Positions 20,956 through 30,443 of a stretch of 64,000 nt of DNA are shown piece by piece. Each line of letters begins with the position of its first letter. The stretch's first letter is position 1. The stretch lies in NCBI RefSeq assembly GCF_002104995.1, contig NW_024468250.1:1-64000 (forward strand). Reading direction: 5' to 3'. A model generated the notes under the pieces. The model did no database searches and was not told the origin of the DNA. It worked only from the letters and a program-made list of their open reading frames with translations. Made by a program: the position numbers and the translations under genes. Source of the DNA: Linderina pennispora (taxonomy: Eukaryota > Kickxellomycota > Kickxellomycetes > Kickxellales > Kickxellaceae).

Positions 20956-22854
20956 ATGCTGTCGCGCTGCACTCAGCTTCGGGCTGTCGGGCGTAGGGTC
21001 AGACTACCGCAACACCCTGTACGATCGGTGAGCCGCCGGGGCTTCTCATGGCATGCCCGGCCAACACTGCCCCGGCTCGCAATTCTCAGCACGCTTGGCG
21101 CCGTCGGAGCGATAGGAGCCGTGTGGCTCGGATCCCCCACGCCACTCCCACCCCCACCACCCATACCTGCATCCACGCCTGCCCCAGATCCTGAACGCTC
21201 CTGGCTCAGCACGCTGACCACCCGCCTGCACATGTACCTGCTGGAGCCCATACTGACAGTGCTGCGAGCCGGCGAGCTGCTGGTGTATTTCGTGCCGGTG
21301 CTACTCTGCTATCCAGCGATGTGGCTCGGCAGGCGGCGGTTCTGGTACCGCCTGCTGCGTATGCAGATGAGTCGGGCTGGTCCGACGTTTGTCAAGCTGG
21401 CACAGTGGGCGGCGAGCCGCACGGACCTGTTTGAGTCAGCAATGTGCGAGGAGCTGGCACTTCTGCATGACGCGAACACACAGCACTCGATTGAGCATTC
21501 GCATAGGCAGGTCTGCCAAATGCTTGATATCGGCGATATCTCGGAGGTCTTTGCGGAGTTTGAACCCGAGGCCCTGGGCGCTGGTGCGGTTGCGCAGGTG
21601 CATTATGCGCGGCTGCATCCCGAGTATGCGCAGAAAATGCATATGGAGGAGACGGTGGCGGTCAAGGTCCTGCATCCAAACATGGCATGTCGTGTCAGCC
21701 GGGACCTGCGGATCATGCACTGGGGAGCGGTGCTTCTGAGTCTGCTGCCTGGCATGTCGTGGCTCAGTCTGCCCGAGGAGGTCTGCGTATTCGGCGACAT
21801 GATGCAGGCCCAGCTGGATCTGCGCACCGAGGCATATAATCTGGGGCGGTTCCGGGCAAATTTTTCCCACCGCCCAGGCGTGCGGTTCCCGCAGCCGTAC
21901 AAGGGCTCGCGCCAGGTTCTCATCGAGAGCTTCGAGGATGGCGTGCCCCTGCGTGCCTTTTTGGACAGCGACAAACGCACCTTGTATGACCGCGGGCTGG
22001 GCGCACGTGGGCTGGACGCGTTCCTGCAGATGCTGATCGCCGACAACTTCGTCCACGCCGATTTGCATCCAGGCAATATTCTGGTGCGTCTGCGGCCGCC
22101 GTTTGCCGAGTCGCCGCTGGACCGCTTCATCGAGGAGTTCTTTGACAAGTCGCCGTTCCGCCTGCACACCGAGCCACTGCCTTCGTCCCAAGAGGCCCAT
22201 CAGCAGGTGCGCGCACTAATGGCAAAGGGCCAGGGACTGCAGGACTACATGTCGGTTCTCTATGCCAACGGGTATGCTCCAGAGCTGGTCCTGCTGGACT
22301 GCGGCCTGGCGACCGAGTTGGACTCGGCGAGCCGCCGGAATTTCCTGGACCTGTTCCAGGCCGTGTGCGAGTTCAACGGCGCCCAGGCCGGCCAGCTGAT
22401 GATTTCTCGCTGCCGCACGCCCTCGTTGGTCATCGGCCCCGATATTTTTGTGCTGCGGATCCAGGACATCATCCTAAAGGTGCGCGCCGTGTCCTTCCGC
22501 CTGTCCAAGCTGACCTTTGGCGATATCTTTGCGCCTGTCCTGCAGGCCGTACGCACCCACCATGTGAGGCTGGAGCCGGCGTTCACCAATATCATCATGG
22601 CCATGTTTGTCTTGGAGGGCGTCGGCAGGCGTCTGGACCCAGAGTCGGATATTCTCAAGGCTGCGTTGCCGCTGTTGCGCCAGTGGCTCAAGGCCGAGGG
22701 CAGCCAGGGCTTGGTGGACTGGCATGTGGGCAAGGTGTGGCTGTACATTGAGGTGCGCGAGTACATCGACAGGATCCGCGACTGGGGCAACGACGACCAT
22801 GAGTTCTTTGGCCCATTCGCGCCCTTCATCACTGCTGACTCGAGCACATCCTAA
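20956..22854 (+). CDS. ADCK2/CQD1-like mitochondrial atypical kinase (UbiB/ABC1 family)
   Basis: Intact 632-residue UbiB-family protein. ATG 20956 gives a basic, Ser/Arg-rich presequence ('MLSRCTQLRAVGRRVRL'), followed by a hydrophobic segment ('AILSTLGAVGAIGAVWLG') and a proline-rich linker. UbiB hallmarks in order: KxGQ-like 'GPTFVKLAQWAASR', the Ala-rich loop replacing the P-loop 'LGAGAVAQVHYAR', 'VAVKVLHP', the catalytic 'NFVHADLHPGNILV', and a DFG equivalent 'LLDCGLATEL'. KLAQ and DCG are deviations also typical of the ADCK2 branch. In yeast the related Cqd1 affects coenzyme Q and phospholipid distribution in mitochondria. An upstream non-ATG extension is possible but not needed. It converges with the HAD gene, with 34 bases between stops. 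Confidence 0.88.
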   Translation: MLSRCTQLRAVGRRVRLPQHPVRSVSRRGFSWHARPTLPRLAILSTLGAVGAIGAVWLGSPTPLPPPPPIPASTPAPDPERSWLSTLTTRLHMYLLEPILTVLRAGELLVYFVPVLLCYPAMWLGRRRFWYRLLRMQMSRAGPTFVKLAQWAASRTDLFESAMCEELALLHDANTQHSIEHSHRQVCQMLDIGDISEVFAEFEPEALGAGAVAQVHYARLHPEYAQKMHMEETVAVKVLHPNMACRVSRDLRIMHWGAVLLSLLPGMSWLSLPEEVCVFGDMMQAQLDLRTEAYNLGRFRANFSHRPGVRFPQPYKGSRQVLIESFEDGVPLRAFLDSDKRTLYDRGLGARGLDAFLQMLIADNFVHADLHPGNILVRLRPPFAESPLDRFIEEFFDKSPFRLHTEPLPSSQEAHQQVRALMAKGQGLQDYMSVLYANGYAPELVLLDCGLATELDSASRRNFLDLFQAVCEFNGAQAGQLMISRCRTPSLVIGPDIFVLRIQDIILKVRAVSFRLSKLTFGDIFAPVLQAVRTHHVRLEPAFTNIIMAMFVLEGVGRRLDPESDILKAALPLLRQWLKAEGSQGLVDWHVGKVWLYIEVREYIDRIRDWGNDDHEFFGPFAPFITADSSTS

Positions 22855-22888
22855 GCGTTTTTTCTATACAAGTGTATTATTATTCCTT

Positions 22889-23584
22889 TTACAGCTCCTG
22901 GTTGATCTCCTCCAGACGCTTCGCCACGTACGCGAAATCATCGAACGCCTCGTGTGCGACGTTATTCTCGATGCACCACTTGTCCAGGTCGAGTCCGCGC
23001 CTGGCAAACAAGTAGTCGGCGCGCTTCGCACTGGCCACATCCGACACGCCGTCGCCCAAATAAACCACCTTGGGCGTGACCTGGTACCGTTCCTTGACCT
23101 TCTCGATAGTCCTTGCCTTGTCGTGCCCCAAATCACTGTCATCAGCGAACGTCACCGTCCACTTGTCGTTCTTGCCAATCTCTGCCGTATTCGAAAACAC
23201 CTCTAGGTACGACAACTCCTGCTGCGTCAGGTTGCGCTTAAACACCAATTGGATCAGATTTTGCATGCCGGCGCTCACCACGCCAAACGGCACATTGTGC
23301 TCTGCACACCAAGAGATCACTTGCGAAAAATACGGGTCGACCCGGCAGTCCTTCAGCAGGGAGACTGCTTGGATCCATGGCATTTTGATCGGGTTCCAGC
23401 ACTGCTCTTGCCGTTGCCGCCAGGTGATCTTGCCCGACAAATACTGGGAGTCGATTGCTTCCCGCCGCTTGGTGCTGATGCAGTAGTCGCAGATTACGTT
23501 GCCCGTATCGTCCAGTGCGATCGTGCCGTCGAAATCTGACATGACGATGATCTTGGGCGAGCGCAGGACCGGAATTGCAGGCAT
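22889..23584 (-). CDS. HAD-superfamily phosphatase (PYP1/MtnX-like)
   Basis: Intact 231-residue haloacid-dehalogenase-type phosphatase from ATG 23584. Motif I is 'VMSDFDGTIALDDTGN' (DxDGT with nucleophile Asp). Motif II is in 'PFGVVSAGMQNLIQLVF', the Lys motif is 'GHDKARTIEKV', and motif III is 'VVYLGDGVSDVASAKRAD' with the GDGxSD pattern, followed by 'LFARRGLDLDKWC'. The arrangement matches yeast Pyp1 (YNL010W) and the MtnX/phosphoserine-phosphatase-like branch, which act on small phosphorylated polyols or sugars. No signal or membrane segment, so it is probably cytosolic. The substrate cannot be read from the sequence. Confidence 0.85.
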   Translation of the reverse strand: MPAIPVLRSPKIIVMSDFDGTIALDDTGNVICDYCISTKRREAIDSQYLSGKITWRQRQEQCWNPIKMPWIQAVSLLKDCRVDPYFSQVISWCAEHNVPFGVVSAGMQNLIQLVFKRNLTQQELSYLEVFSNTAEIGKNDKWTVTFADDSDLGHDKARTIEKVKERYQVTPKVVYLGDGVSDVASAKRADYLFARRGLDLDKWCIENNVAHEAFDDFAYVAKRLEEINQEL

Positions 23585-24006
23585 TGTTTGTTAGTTTCAG
23601 TAAAGACGATGACAGTAAAGTTATTAGAGCTTATTCACGACCGTTGCGAAGAAAAATATGCTTGCCTTATATATGATCTCTAGTACTCCACTCCAAACCC
23701 CCCAAAAACGCTTGTCCGGTAAGAGATACATTAGCTGACACATCTATGTTGCCTGGCCCGCCCCTGACATCAGACCAGGCCGTGCGGGCGGCCATTTCCC
23801 GCCAATACGCGCACTTTCCAGGCTTGACTGTAGCACACGCCACATATCCACGGACACCCACTCCCCAGGATCTCAATCAATTGCTGCGCCTTTTCATGGG
23901 CAGAAAACTTTGGGTGGGGAGTATGGCGGGCTTTCGCCAGTGGTCTGCTTTGTTGTCCGAGAGATTAACTGCCTAAAATCACCATCTGTGATCAGGCAAT
24001 CACACA

Positions 24007-24014
24007 TGACGTCA
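24007..24014. promoter_or_regulatory. TGACGTCA (CRE/ATF-type palindrome)
   Basis: Perfect 8-bp palindrome recognised by bZIP factors of the ATF/CREB class, about 200 bases before the ureidoglycolate lyase ATG. A CACGTG E-box lies at 24055-24060. A GATAA site on the minus strand at 24110-24114 fits GATA-factor control known for allantoin-pathway genes in yeast. Confidence 0.5.
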
Positions 24015-24030
24015 TCGGCAGATAGCGTGG

Positions 24031-24102
24031 AAAATTCGCCGCACCTCTTACTCACACGTGCAAAGGAGCCTAAATATCTGACTCAGAGATGCGGCGAATT
24101 TT
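24031..24102. repeat. 13-bp perfect inverted repeat, 46-base spacer
   Basis: Arms AAAATTCGCCGCA (24031-24043) and TGCGGCGAATTTT (24090-24102) are exact reverse complements. The pair lies in the promoter region of the ureidoglycolate lyase gene and encloses the CACGTG site. Confidence 0.85.
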
Positions 24103-24215
24103 TTTTATGTTATCTCCCTCAGAGCAATAAACGTCTTCAAACCAAACGGCCTCCAGCAAAACCCCTCGTTGCTTATTTTCTCCTTTTGTCTCACCTATTT
24201 CTCCGAGAATCAATA

Positions 24216-24815
24216 ATGCCGCACCGCATCACAGTCGAAAGGCTAACCATCGACAGCTTCAAGCCGTACGGCGACGTCGTCCAGCTCGAGGGCCACCACA
24301 ACATCGTAATCGCGAACCAGGGCACCGCCAAGCGCGTCAACAATGTGGCCACATTGACCAACCTACGCCCACAGCCTTTGCCGGCTCTCCAGAGGGCGTC
24401 CCCGAACATGTGTATTTTCAGCTCGGCCCCGCGCCCGACCACTGCCGGACATTTCACTGTGTCGCTGCTGGAGCGCCATCCGTTCAGCTCGCAGGTCTTC
24501 ATGCCCATCATGCAGGAAGGCGTCGAAAGCGACCCTGACGCCCCCTCGTATATTGTCATTGTGGCGGAGAACGGCGCAGACGACAAGCCTGATGTGAAGA
24601 CAATTCGGGCATTTGCAGCGAACTCAACCCAGGGGATTAACTATAAGCCCAATTCCTGGCATAGCCCGATGGTGTGCGTTGAGAAGAGGGTCAATTTCCT
24701 GGTGCTGGTGTGGGAGAACGGCGTCGCGCTGCAGGATTGCGAGGAGGCCGGTATTGAGCCCGTCATGATTGACCTGAGGCCGGAGTTCAGGAACTTGCCC
24801 GAGGGCAAGCTGTAA
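24216..24815 (+). CDS. DAL3: Ureidoglycolate lyase
   Basis: Splits ureidoglycolate to glyoxylate and urea, the last step of allantoin breakdown. The intact frame from ATG 24216 (199 residues) matches the AllA/Dal3 length. Family blocks: 'LTIDSFKPYGDVVQLEG' at the N terminus, 'ANQGTAKRVNNVATLTNLR', 'PNMCIFSSAPRP', 'LLERHPFSSQVFMPI', and near residue 145 'FAANSTQGINYKPNSWHSPM', where the Trp-His pair sits at the active-site strand. An upstream in-frame extension exists but has no homology. The stop codon TAA overlaps AATAAA (24814-24819), so the poly(A) signal is immediate. Nitrogen regulation is suggested by promoter GATA motifs, not shown. Confidence 0.9.
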   Translation: MPHRITVERLTIDSFKPYGDVVQLEGHHNIVIANQGTAKRVNNVATLTNLRPQPLPALQRASPNMCIFSSAPRPTTAGHFTVSLLERHPFSSQVFMPIMQEGVESDPDAPSYIVIVAENGADDKPDVKTIRAFAANSTQGINYKPNSWHSPMVCVEKRVNFLVLVWENGVALQDCEEAGIEPVMIDLRPEFRNLPEGKL

Positions 24816-25620
24816 TAAAGTCTTTTTTGTCCAAGAGAAACTCTAAGCATGTATCTGTGGGCTGGCCGTAAGTTTGCCTAGCTCTCCAGCTACTCCTTCA
24901 TCGCATTGCCTGTCCTACCTCGTTTTCTTTAGCCTATTGCTTCATTCCAAAAGTACATGCTGGGACATGCAGCTGTATCTGCATATCCTATTTCCTGACC
25001 AAAACAATAGCCTGTTTACTAGCTCACTATGTCTATTGATCTAGGCAGTCCCCCTGATCCCCATGTTGGGCTGCATAAACGATTTTTTTGAATTGAAACT
25101 CGAATAGATTCCAACTATCTAAATCCCACACACAATTGCCACTGCGCATCCCTGTTTTTCATGGAATCAGAGAACCCAGTACATAAACTATCCGATTACT
25201 GCCCAGTACAAATGATCTTGTGCACTGCCCAAGTGCTTTGTGGGCAGCAGAACGAGGGATGTGGCTATGAATCCTCCGTCGATTGTATGCAGCACAGTTC
25301 GCGTCGGTCCTTGTTTCATTATTGTGACTATGCAATTGTCAATCAAGCTTGAAACTGCGTTCAGTTTGCAACCCACCCCCACTCACTAAGTGTGCTTTCC
25401 CAGCAAAAGCTATGCTTTCTCCTATACATTGGCATGCTAGAACCAGCATTGGTATAAAACCGGTGGCATTCCAGGCAGAATTCCAATTCAACACATCAGC
25501 TTTCCACAGCAAAAGTACTTTATCTTCCCGCCTAAACATACCCTCCTCGTGCCTCTCCAAATTGCACATCTCTTTAACGCCAAATACCCTTCCTTTCTAG
25601 CATTCGCTTTTTAGCACACC
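24816..25620. other. Intergenic, promoter of secreted protein A
   Basis: No gene recognised. The TATA box of the next gene is at 25453, and its untranslated leader is pyrimidine-rich. Confidence 0.5.
25453..25458 (+). promoter_or_regulatory. TATA box of secreted protein A
   Basis: TATAAA 168 bases before the ATG at 25621, embedded in GGTATAAAACCGG. Confidence 0.6.
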
Positions 25621-26331
25621 ATGCGTTTCACTTCCGCTATCACTGCCTTCTCGGTCGTCTCGGCTGTTGTCGCCAACCCGGTGTATGTCCGCGGCTACTC
25701 GGGCAATGTCGGTCAGGTCATCACCTACCCAGGTGCCGCTCCCTATGTCCCCTATCCGGATACTGTTCCCTACCCGGGCACTGTTCCCTATCCAGGCACT
25801 GTTCCCTATCCAGGTGCCGGCCTTCCTGGAGCTGGTCTCCCGGGTAACTCCGGCGGCTCTAACAACGGTGGTGGCTCTAACAACGGTGGCGGTTCCAACA
25901 ACGGTGGTGGTTCCAACAACGGTGGCGGTTCCAACAACGGTGGTGGTTCCAACAACGGTGGCGGCTCAAACAACGGTGGCGGCTCAAACAACGGTGGCGG
26001 CTCAAACAACGGCGGCTCGGGCGGCCAGATCGGCAACCCGGCGGACTGCGGCCTGAAGCCGGGCCAGAAGGCAGCGCTGACGCCCCTGGTGGACGAGCTC
26101 AAGCTGACCAGGACCGTGGACGACCTGAAGCATCTGGTGCACCAGATCACCGATCTGCTCGGCGACACCCTGCAGGAATCTGCCATCACCTCGGTCCTGA
26201 ACATCGTCGATTCGTTGGTCGCCGGCCTTGGCCTCGGTGGCCTCGACCTCAAGGCGACCATCGATTCCGTCACTAGCATCCTTTACAAGCAGGTGCCGTG
26301 CCTGGTCGACACCCTGCTACCCAAGCCCTGA
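25621..26331 (+). CDS. Secreted repeat protein A (GGGSNN spacer, two-Cys C-terminal domain)
   Basis: Intact 236 residues. The signal peptide is 'MRFTSAITAFSVVSAVVA', followed by 'NPVYVRGYSG', a YPGT(V)P-type proline stretch (VPYPGT repeated), then about nine GGGSNN hexapeptides (25850-26020). The last ~100 residues form a domain shared with proteins B, C and D: 'NPADCGLKPGQKAALTPL', then amphipathic helices, then 'ILYKQVPCLVDTLLPKP'. The two cysteines bracket the domain and could form its only disulfide. No known domain is recognised. The layout, a signal peptide then a flexible spacer then a compact helical end, fits a cell-surface or extracellular structural protein; that role is inference. 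Confidence 0.8.
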   Translation: MRFTSAITAFSVVSAVVANPVYVRGYSGNVGQVITYPGAAPYVPYPDTVPYPGTVPYPGTVPYPGAGLPGAGLPGNSGGSNNGGGSNNGGGSNNGGGSNNGGGSNNGGGSNNGGGSNNGGGSNNGGGSNNGGSGGQIGNPADCGLKPGQKAALTPLVDELKLTRTVDDLKHLVHQITDLLGDTLQESAITSVLNIVDSLVAGLGLGGLDLKATIDSVTSILYKQVPCLVDTLLPKP

Positions 26332-27216
26332 AAACGGGATCCCGAGACTTTTCGTTCTTTCGTTAACGCGCAATTTCCTCGATGGAAAGTGCCTTTTTCA
26401 TTTGCAGAAATCTTCGCAAATAATTGATTGCTTTCTTTCAATATACAAGCACACCCTTTTAAAAATATCTACTGCCGGTACCCAGGATTTGCTTTCCTAG
26501 CAACCAACATTCACCTTTCTAGAAGGTAAACACCTCGTGTGCTTTCCGATTCGACAAAACATAGAAGGATAGGGACGCTGCTTCCCAAGATCTATTTTTA
26601 GGCTGTCAAATTTCTGAAATATCATAAGCGATTGGCAATATCCAGATCATGCTAGAAAGTACCGAGACCATGCCAAGGTGGTCCTATAAAAAGAATTTCT
26701 TGGAAAGGCAATTTACATTGCACGGCAGGAATCCAGCACCGTGTTTCCTACCTCTTCTGAATCTCCTGTATGTGATCTGCCCATAGGATTTCCGCTACTT
26801 GCATAGGCAATTAATCGCTGATACTGCAGTCTACGCGTCGCTAAAAAGATAGCTGTGTCCTACAAGGGAACTAAAATGTGCCTATAGTAGTTTGATGGAT
26901 TTGCAAACTGCGTACCGTCTTTGTTGACATCCTTTGGTTTCTCGCAGATGCCCAGCATTGATTTCCTCTAATGATAGTTCCTTTGGGTGTTTCACGTAGG
27001 CCGGGCATTCTTTGGCAGGTACCGGCGAGGGCCGAGAGGACGACCATTAATTTAAATTACCAGCATAGTCCACAGTGATATAAAAAGCAACGATTCTACT
27101 CCACAACCAACACCAGCAAACGCTAACCTCACACCTCCAAGCATTCGCATCTCCACCTCATACATCCCTTCTGCCCAAGCATCCTCCCCAAAACCGGACT
27201 TCCCCATATCAACAGA
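26332..27216. other. Intergenic
   Basis: No gene recognised. TATA box for the next gene at 27079. Confidence 0.5.
27079..27086 (+). promoter_or_regulatory. TATA box of secreted protein E
   Basis: TATAAAAA 138 bases before the ATG at 27217; the leader between is C-rich. Confidence 0.6.
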
Positions 27217-27612
27217 ATGCGCGCATTTACCTTCCTCGCCCCCTTCCTTCTGGCCACGCTGTCTGCGGCCGCCCCGACTGGCCCTTCGCTGTCTACGCGC
27301 CAGGAGCAGAACCCGGCCGTGCAGAAGATGGTCAGCTGCGGCGTCAAGAAGGAAGACATTGACGGATTGACCCCGATTGCCGAGCAGTTCAAGGAGAACG
27401 TCACCACAGATGGCCTCGAGACCCTGACAAACATCCTTGGACATGTCGCCAGCTCGGTCGGCAGCGGGCCATTTGCACCCTTGCAGATCGCCTTGGGCGT
27501 TACCAAGGAGCTGACCCGTGATGTGAACATCACGCCTCAGAACCTCAAGCAGCTGGTGTCGTTTGTCGGCGATAACCTTGAGAACCTGCCTTGCCTTGTC
27601 AACGGCAAATAA
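27217..27612 (+). CDS. Small secreted two-Cys protein E (repeat-free relative of A-D)
   Basis: Intact 131 residues with signal peptide 'MRAFTFLAPFLLATLSAAA'. It has no low-complexity spacer. The mature part has just two cysteines, in 'VSCGVKKEDIDGLTPIAEQF' and, at the very end, 'NLENLPCLVNGK'. The pattern CG...LTP...VTTDGLETL...LPCLV matches the C-terminal domain of proteins A-D at low identity. I read it as the bare domain, or a distant relative. It lies between A and B on the same strand. One potential N-glycosylation site is visible (NVT). Function unknown. Confidence 0.7.
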   Translation: MRAFTFLAPFLLATLSAAAPTGPSLSTRQEQNPAVQKMVSCGVKKEDIDGLTPIAEQFKENVTTDGLETLTNILGHVASSVGSGPFAPLQIALGVTKELTRDVNITPQNLKQLVSFVGDNLENLPCLVNGK

Positions 27613-28078
27613 ATCCTGCTACCGGATTGTTTCTTGGTACCCCTCCCTCCTCTCCTTTTTCTCCAACTTATATTTTCCCTCTCACAATAAAGCCGTGCAT
27701 GCCGCCCTATAGCGAGTCAGAAACTCACATTAGTACCTATGGACACGTATTACGTCATACGAGAAACGACTATTTCCGATTCTATGAGTGTGCGTCTAGA
27801 AATAGCGGTGTTCATTATTATTTTGTCCCTCCCTCATGACCGAATCTTGCATTCGAGAGATGCCAGCATGCTGCTGTCATGCGAAGTGTTTCTCGAAATA
27901 GTTATGCTAATTTTGTACTGCCACTCACACATTGCACTAGATTCCTTTCGTGCTTCACATATACCGATGTGTCATTAGCACCGTGGACAGGTATATAAGA
28001 TCCGACGAATGTGCTCGACAGCACCATCTTCCTAGATACACCATTTGCGAACCACTCAGCATCCGAATAAAAACAACC
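27613..28078. other. Intergenic
   Basis: No gene recognised; a TATATAA element lies at 27992-27998 before the next gene. Confidence 0.5.
27992..27998 (+). promoter_or_regulatory. TATA box of secreted protein F
   Basis: TATATAA 87 bases before the ATG at 28079. Confidence 0.5.
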
Positions 28079-28677
28079 ATGCGCCTCTTCTCCACCCACG
28101 CTCTTCTCGCGCTCGCCTCTTTTGCAACTGCCTCACCTATCCACCTGGAATCTCACCACATGGTCGCCACAACTGCTTCCCCCATTCCCGCATTCCTATC
28201 CTTGGTGCTGCGCCGGCTGTTTCCAGCGGCAACTCAGGTTCCAATGTAGGTTCCGTCGACCAGCTCCTAAAGACCCTCTCGATCGTCCTCTCTAGTATCG
28301 CCTCCCCTGCCGGTGACAGAAGTTCAGTGCCCCTGAAGCAAGAACTTGGAAAAGTACTCCAAACTTTCAGCAGTTTACTGGGCAACAATAGTGCCGCGAA
28401 GATAGCTGGCCCACAGAAGCGGACTAACATGGGGGCTATTGATAATGGCACGGCAGCTATTAGTGAGATTGTACCATTGGTTGCAAGAATCATTAGCCGC
28501 TTCAATTCTGGTGGTGCCTCAGCTTCTGCTGCTCCATCCACCAGAGATTTTGCAGCGGGACCCATGAACATAGCACAGCATGACCTCATTACGATCGCTG
28601 ATAACGCTGTCAACAAGGCTATGCTGCCTCTCAATGACACTAGCAACAACACCAATCAGGAAAGCGCTTCCGCCTGA
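28079..28677 (+). CDS. Secreted Ser/Ala-rich protein F (frame-broken)
   Basis: ATG 28079 gives a signal peptide ('MRLFSTHALLALASFATAS') and 'PIHLESHHMVATTASPIPAF'. A frame change near 28195 leads into a longer frame: 'ILGAAPAVSSGNSGSNVG', 'QLLKTLSIVLSSIASPAG', 'GTAAISEIVPLVARIISRFN' and the end 'DTSNNTNQESASA'. About 199 residues joined. The helical, Ser/Ala/Leu-rich make-up recalls the other secreted proteins, but the bracketing cysteines are missing, so membership is doubtful. No known domain. AATAAATAA follows at 28710. Confidence 0.55.
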
Positions 28678-29660
28678 TTGCGTCCGCAGTTTTATTCAGT
28701 TGTCTCCGATAAATAAATAACTGCTCGCGCATACAGCGCTGCCAGACATGCAGAAAGATGTGGCTTTTGTGTCAGCAGGCCGGTAATCGGGCCGTCTCAT
28801 ACAGATCATCGGCTCAGCGAATCTACACACGCCTCAGTCGAAGCCAACCAACAGTGCAAAAACAAGCAGAAATACGACTCTCAGAGTGGTGACATAGGGC
28901 TATTATGCCGATTTGTGGAGGGTAGGCAAAACTGTAAACACACCCCAAGCCTTGTTGGCCACAACCAAATGTGGGCAGACGGTCTATATGCGGTCCGCCG
29001 TGATTGTGACGGAGCTGTCAACATAGGCTGACAATATGTGCAAACGCTGTTCAAAACACAGCTCTGCATTTTGTCCCAGTCAGAGCTTGTGAGAAAAGTG
29101 TAAGCGAAAAGGTCCATATATTGTGTTTGTGGTTGCAAAAGAGGCAAGGGGTGACAGTTTGTTGTGCTTTCGTGAGTGAATTGTCAAGCACAAATAAAAC
29201 GAAGGAATACAGGAGCCAAAATGCAATCTCCCGCCAATCATCATATACGTCTCTGGTGGCTGCCGTGCATATATGGTGTCTCTTTAGCTATCTGGAAAGC
29301 ATGCAGAATTGCGGGTTCTAGACGGGCTTCTAAACAATCGACAGGCGGCGCAAAGCTTTCCATACTGCAGCGGGCTCCGCCACATATCTTCTGCGGTCAA
29401 TCATTTGCGAAATATCTATGCGGTCCAAACCGAACGCTTCCAGGCAGTATGGATGGTCTGGCTGTTGAAAGAAAGTACTGTAACCGCATGACCTCTGGTC
29501 ATATTTGCCGTATATAACGGCATGGGGAATCTCGCCCTCACAGACGATTCGATATCAGCCTTTCAAGCACAGTTTGAAAACAGCCTTCTTCTCGCATCTC
29601 CTAATCCCTCGTCCCCTTCCTCCCTTTATCCTACCTAGCTAGATAATTTAATAATTGGAA
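28678..29660. other. Intergenic, promoter of secreted protein B
   Basis: No gene recognised in about 1 kb. The TATA box for the next gene is at 29511, followed by a pyrimidine-rich leader. Confidence 0.5.
29511..29517 (+). promoter_or_regulatory. TATA box of secreted protein B
   Basis: TATATAA 150 bases before the ATG at 29661. Confidence 0.6.
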
Positions 29661-30443
29661 ATGCGTGTCTCGTCAACCTACCTTGCTCTTGCTCTTGCGG
29701 CTGTTACTGCTGCTACTCCTCTTGTCGTTCGCGGCTACGATAAGCCGCCCTACGGTGACGACGGTGTTGGCCATCATGGTGGTGATGGTTTCCCTGGTGG
29801 TCCGGGTGGTGGTTTCCCCGGTGGTCCGGGTGGTCCGGGCAACGGCGGCCCTGGCAACGGCGGCCCTGGCAACGGTGGTCCGGGTAACGGCGGCCCTGGA
29901 AATGGTGGTCCTGGCAACGGTGGACCGGGCAATGGTGGTGGTCCTGGCAACGGCGGCGGCCCTGGCAATGGTGGACCGGGCAACGGCGGCCCTGGAAATG
30001 GCGGCGGCCCTGGTAACGGTGGTCCGGGTAACGGCGGCCCTGGAAATGGCGGTCCGGGTAATGGTGGACCGGGCAACGGCGGCCCTGGAAATGGCGGTCC
30101 TGGCAACGGTGGGCCTGGCAACGGTGGTGGTGTTGGCAACCCTGCTGACTGCGGTGTTTCCCCTGGCCAGATCTCTGCTCTCACCCCGCTCCTTACGCGC
30201 CTCGGTCTCGATACCACTGTCGATGGTGTCAAGAAGCTCGTTGTCCACCTGACCGATGCTGTCGGTGACCTGCTTGAGAGCCCCGCCATCAACGGCCCGG
30301 AGGGTGTCAGTGGCATTGTCAGCAACCTTGTCAACGGCCTCCTCGGCTCACCCCTGGACCTGTCCAACACCCTGGACGCCGTCAGCAGCATCCTGTACAA
30401 CCAGGTTCCGTGCCTGCTCGACACCCTCCTCCCCAAGCCCTAA
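29661..30443 (+). CDS. Secreted silk-like repeat protein B (GNGGP repeats, two-Cys domain)
   Basis: Intact, about 260 residues. ATG 29661 gives the signal peptide 'MRVSSTYLALALAAVTAAT', then 'PLVVRGYDKPPYGDD', a GFPGGPGG stretch and about 20 pentapeptides of the type PGNGG (29835-30125), some as PGNGGG. The C-terminal domain is 'NPADCGVSPGQISALTPLLT' through 'TTVDGVKKLVVHLTDAVGDL' to 'SILYNQVPCLLDTLLPKP'. It is nearly identical to protein C next door, so the pair is a recent duplication. GPGNG/GPGGX-like repeats resemble flexible silk or elastomeric spacers. No known enzyme domain. Confidence 0.82.
   Translation: MRVSSTYLALALAAVTAATPLVVRGYDKPPYGDDGVGHHGGDGFPGGPGGGFPGGPGGPGNGGPGNGGPGNGGPGNGGPGNGGPGNGGPGNGGGPGNGGGPGNGGPGNGGPGNGGGPGNGGPGNGGPGNGGPGNGGPGNGGPGNGGPGNGGPGNGGGVGNPADCGVSPGQISALTPLLTRLGLDTTVDGVKKLVVHLTDAVGDLLESPAINGPEGVSGIVSNLVNGLLGSPLDLSNTLDAVSSILYNQVPCLLDTLLPKP
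29835..30128 (+). repeat. 15-bp coding minisatellite (PGNGG units)
   Basis: Tandem 15-bp units of the type GG(T/C)CC(T/G)GG(C/A/T)AA(C/T)GG with third-position variation; some units carry an extra glycine codon. In frame throughout. Confidence 0.85.

Larger units (their letters stand above)
23585..24215. other. Divergent promoter region, HAD phosphatase / ureidoglycolate lyase
   Basis: Contains a perfect TGACGTCA palindrome, a CACGTG E-box, a 13-bp inverted repeat and GATA motifs (listed separately). No gene recognised. Confidence 0.6.

Noticed and set aside
24215-24216. N-terminal extension of ureidoglycolate lyase back to 23910
   Set aside because: The upstream part contains promoter elements and has no similarity to the family; ATG 24216 gives the normal length.
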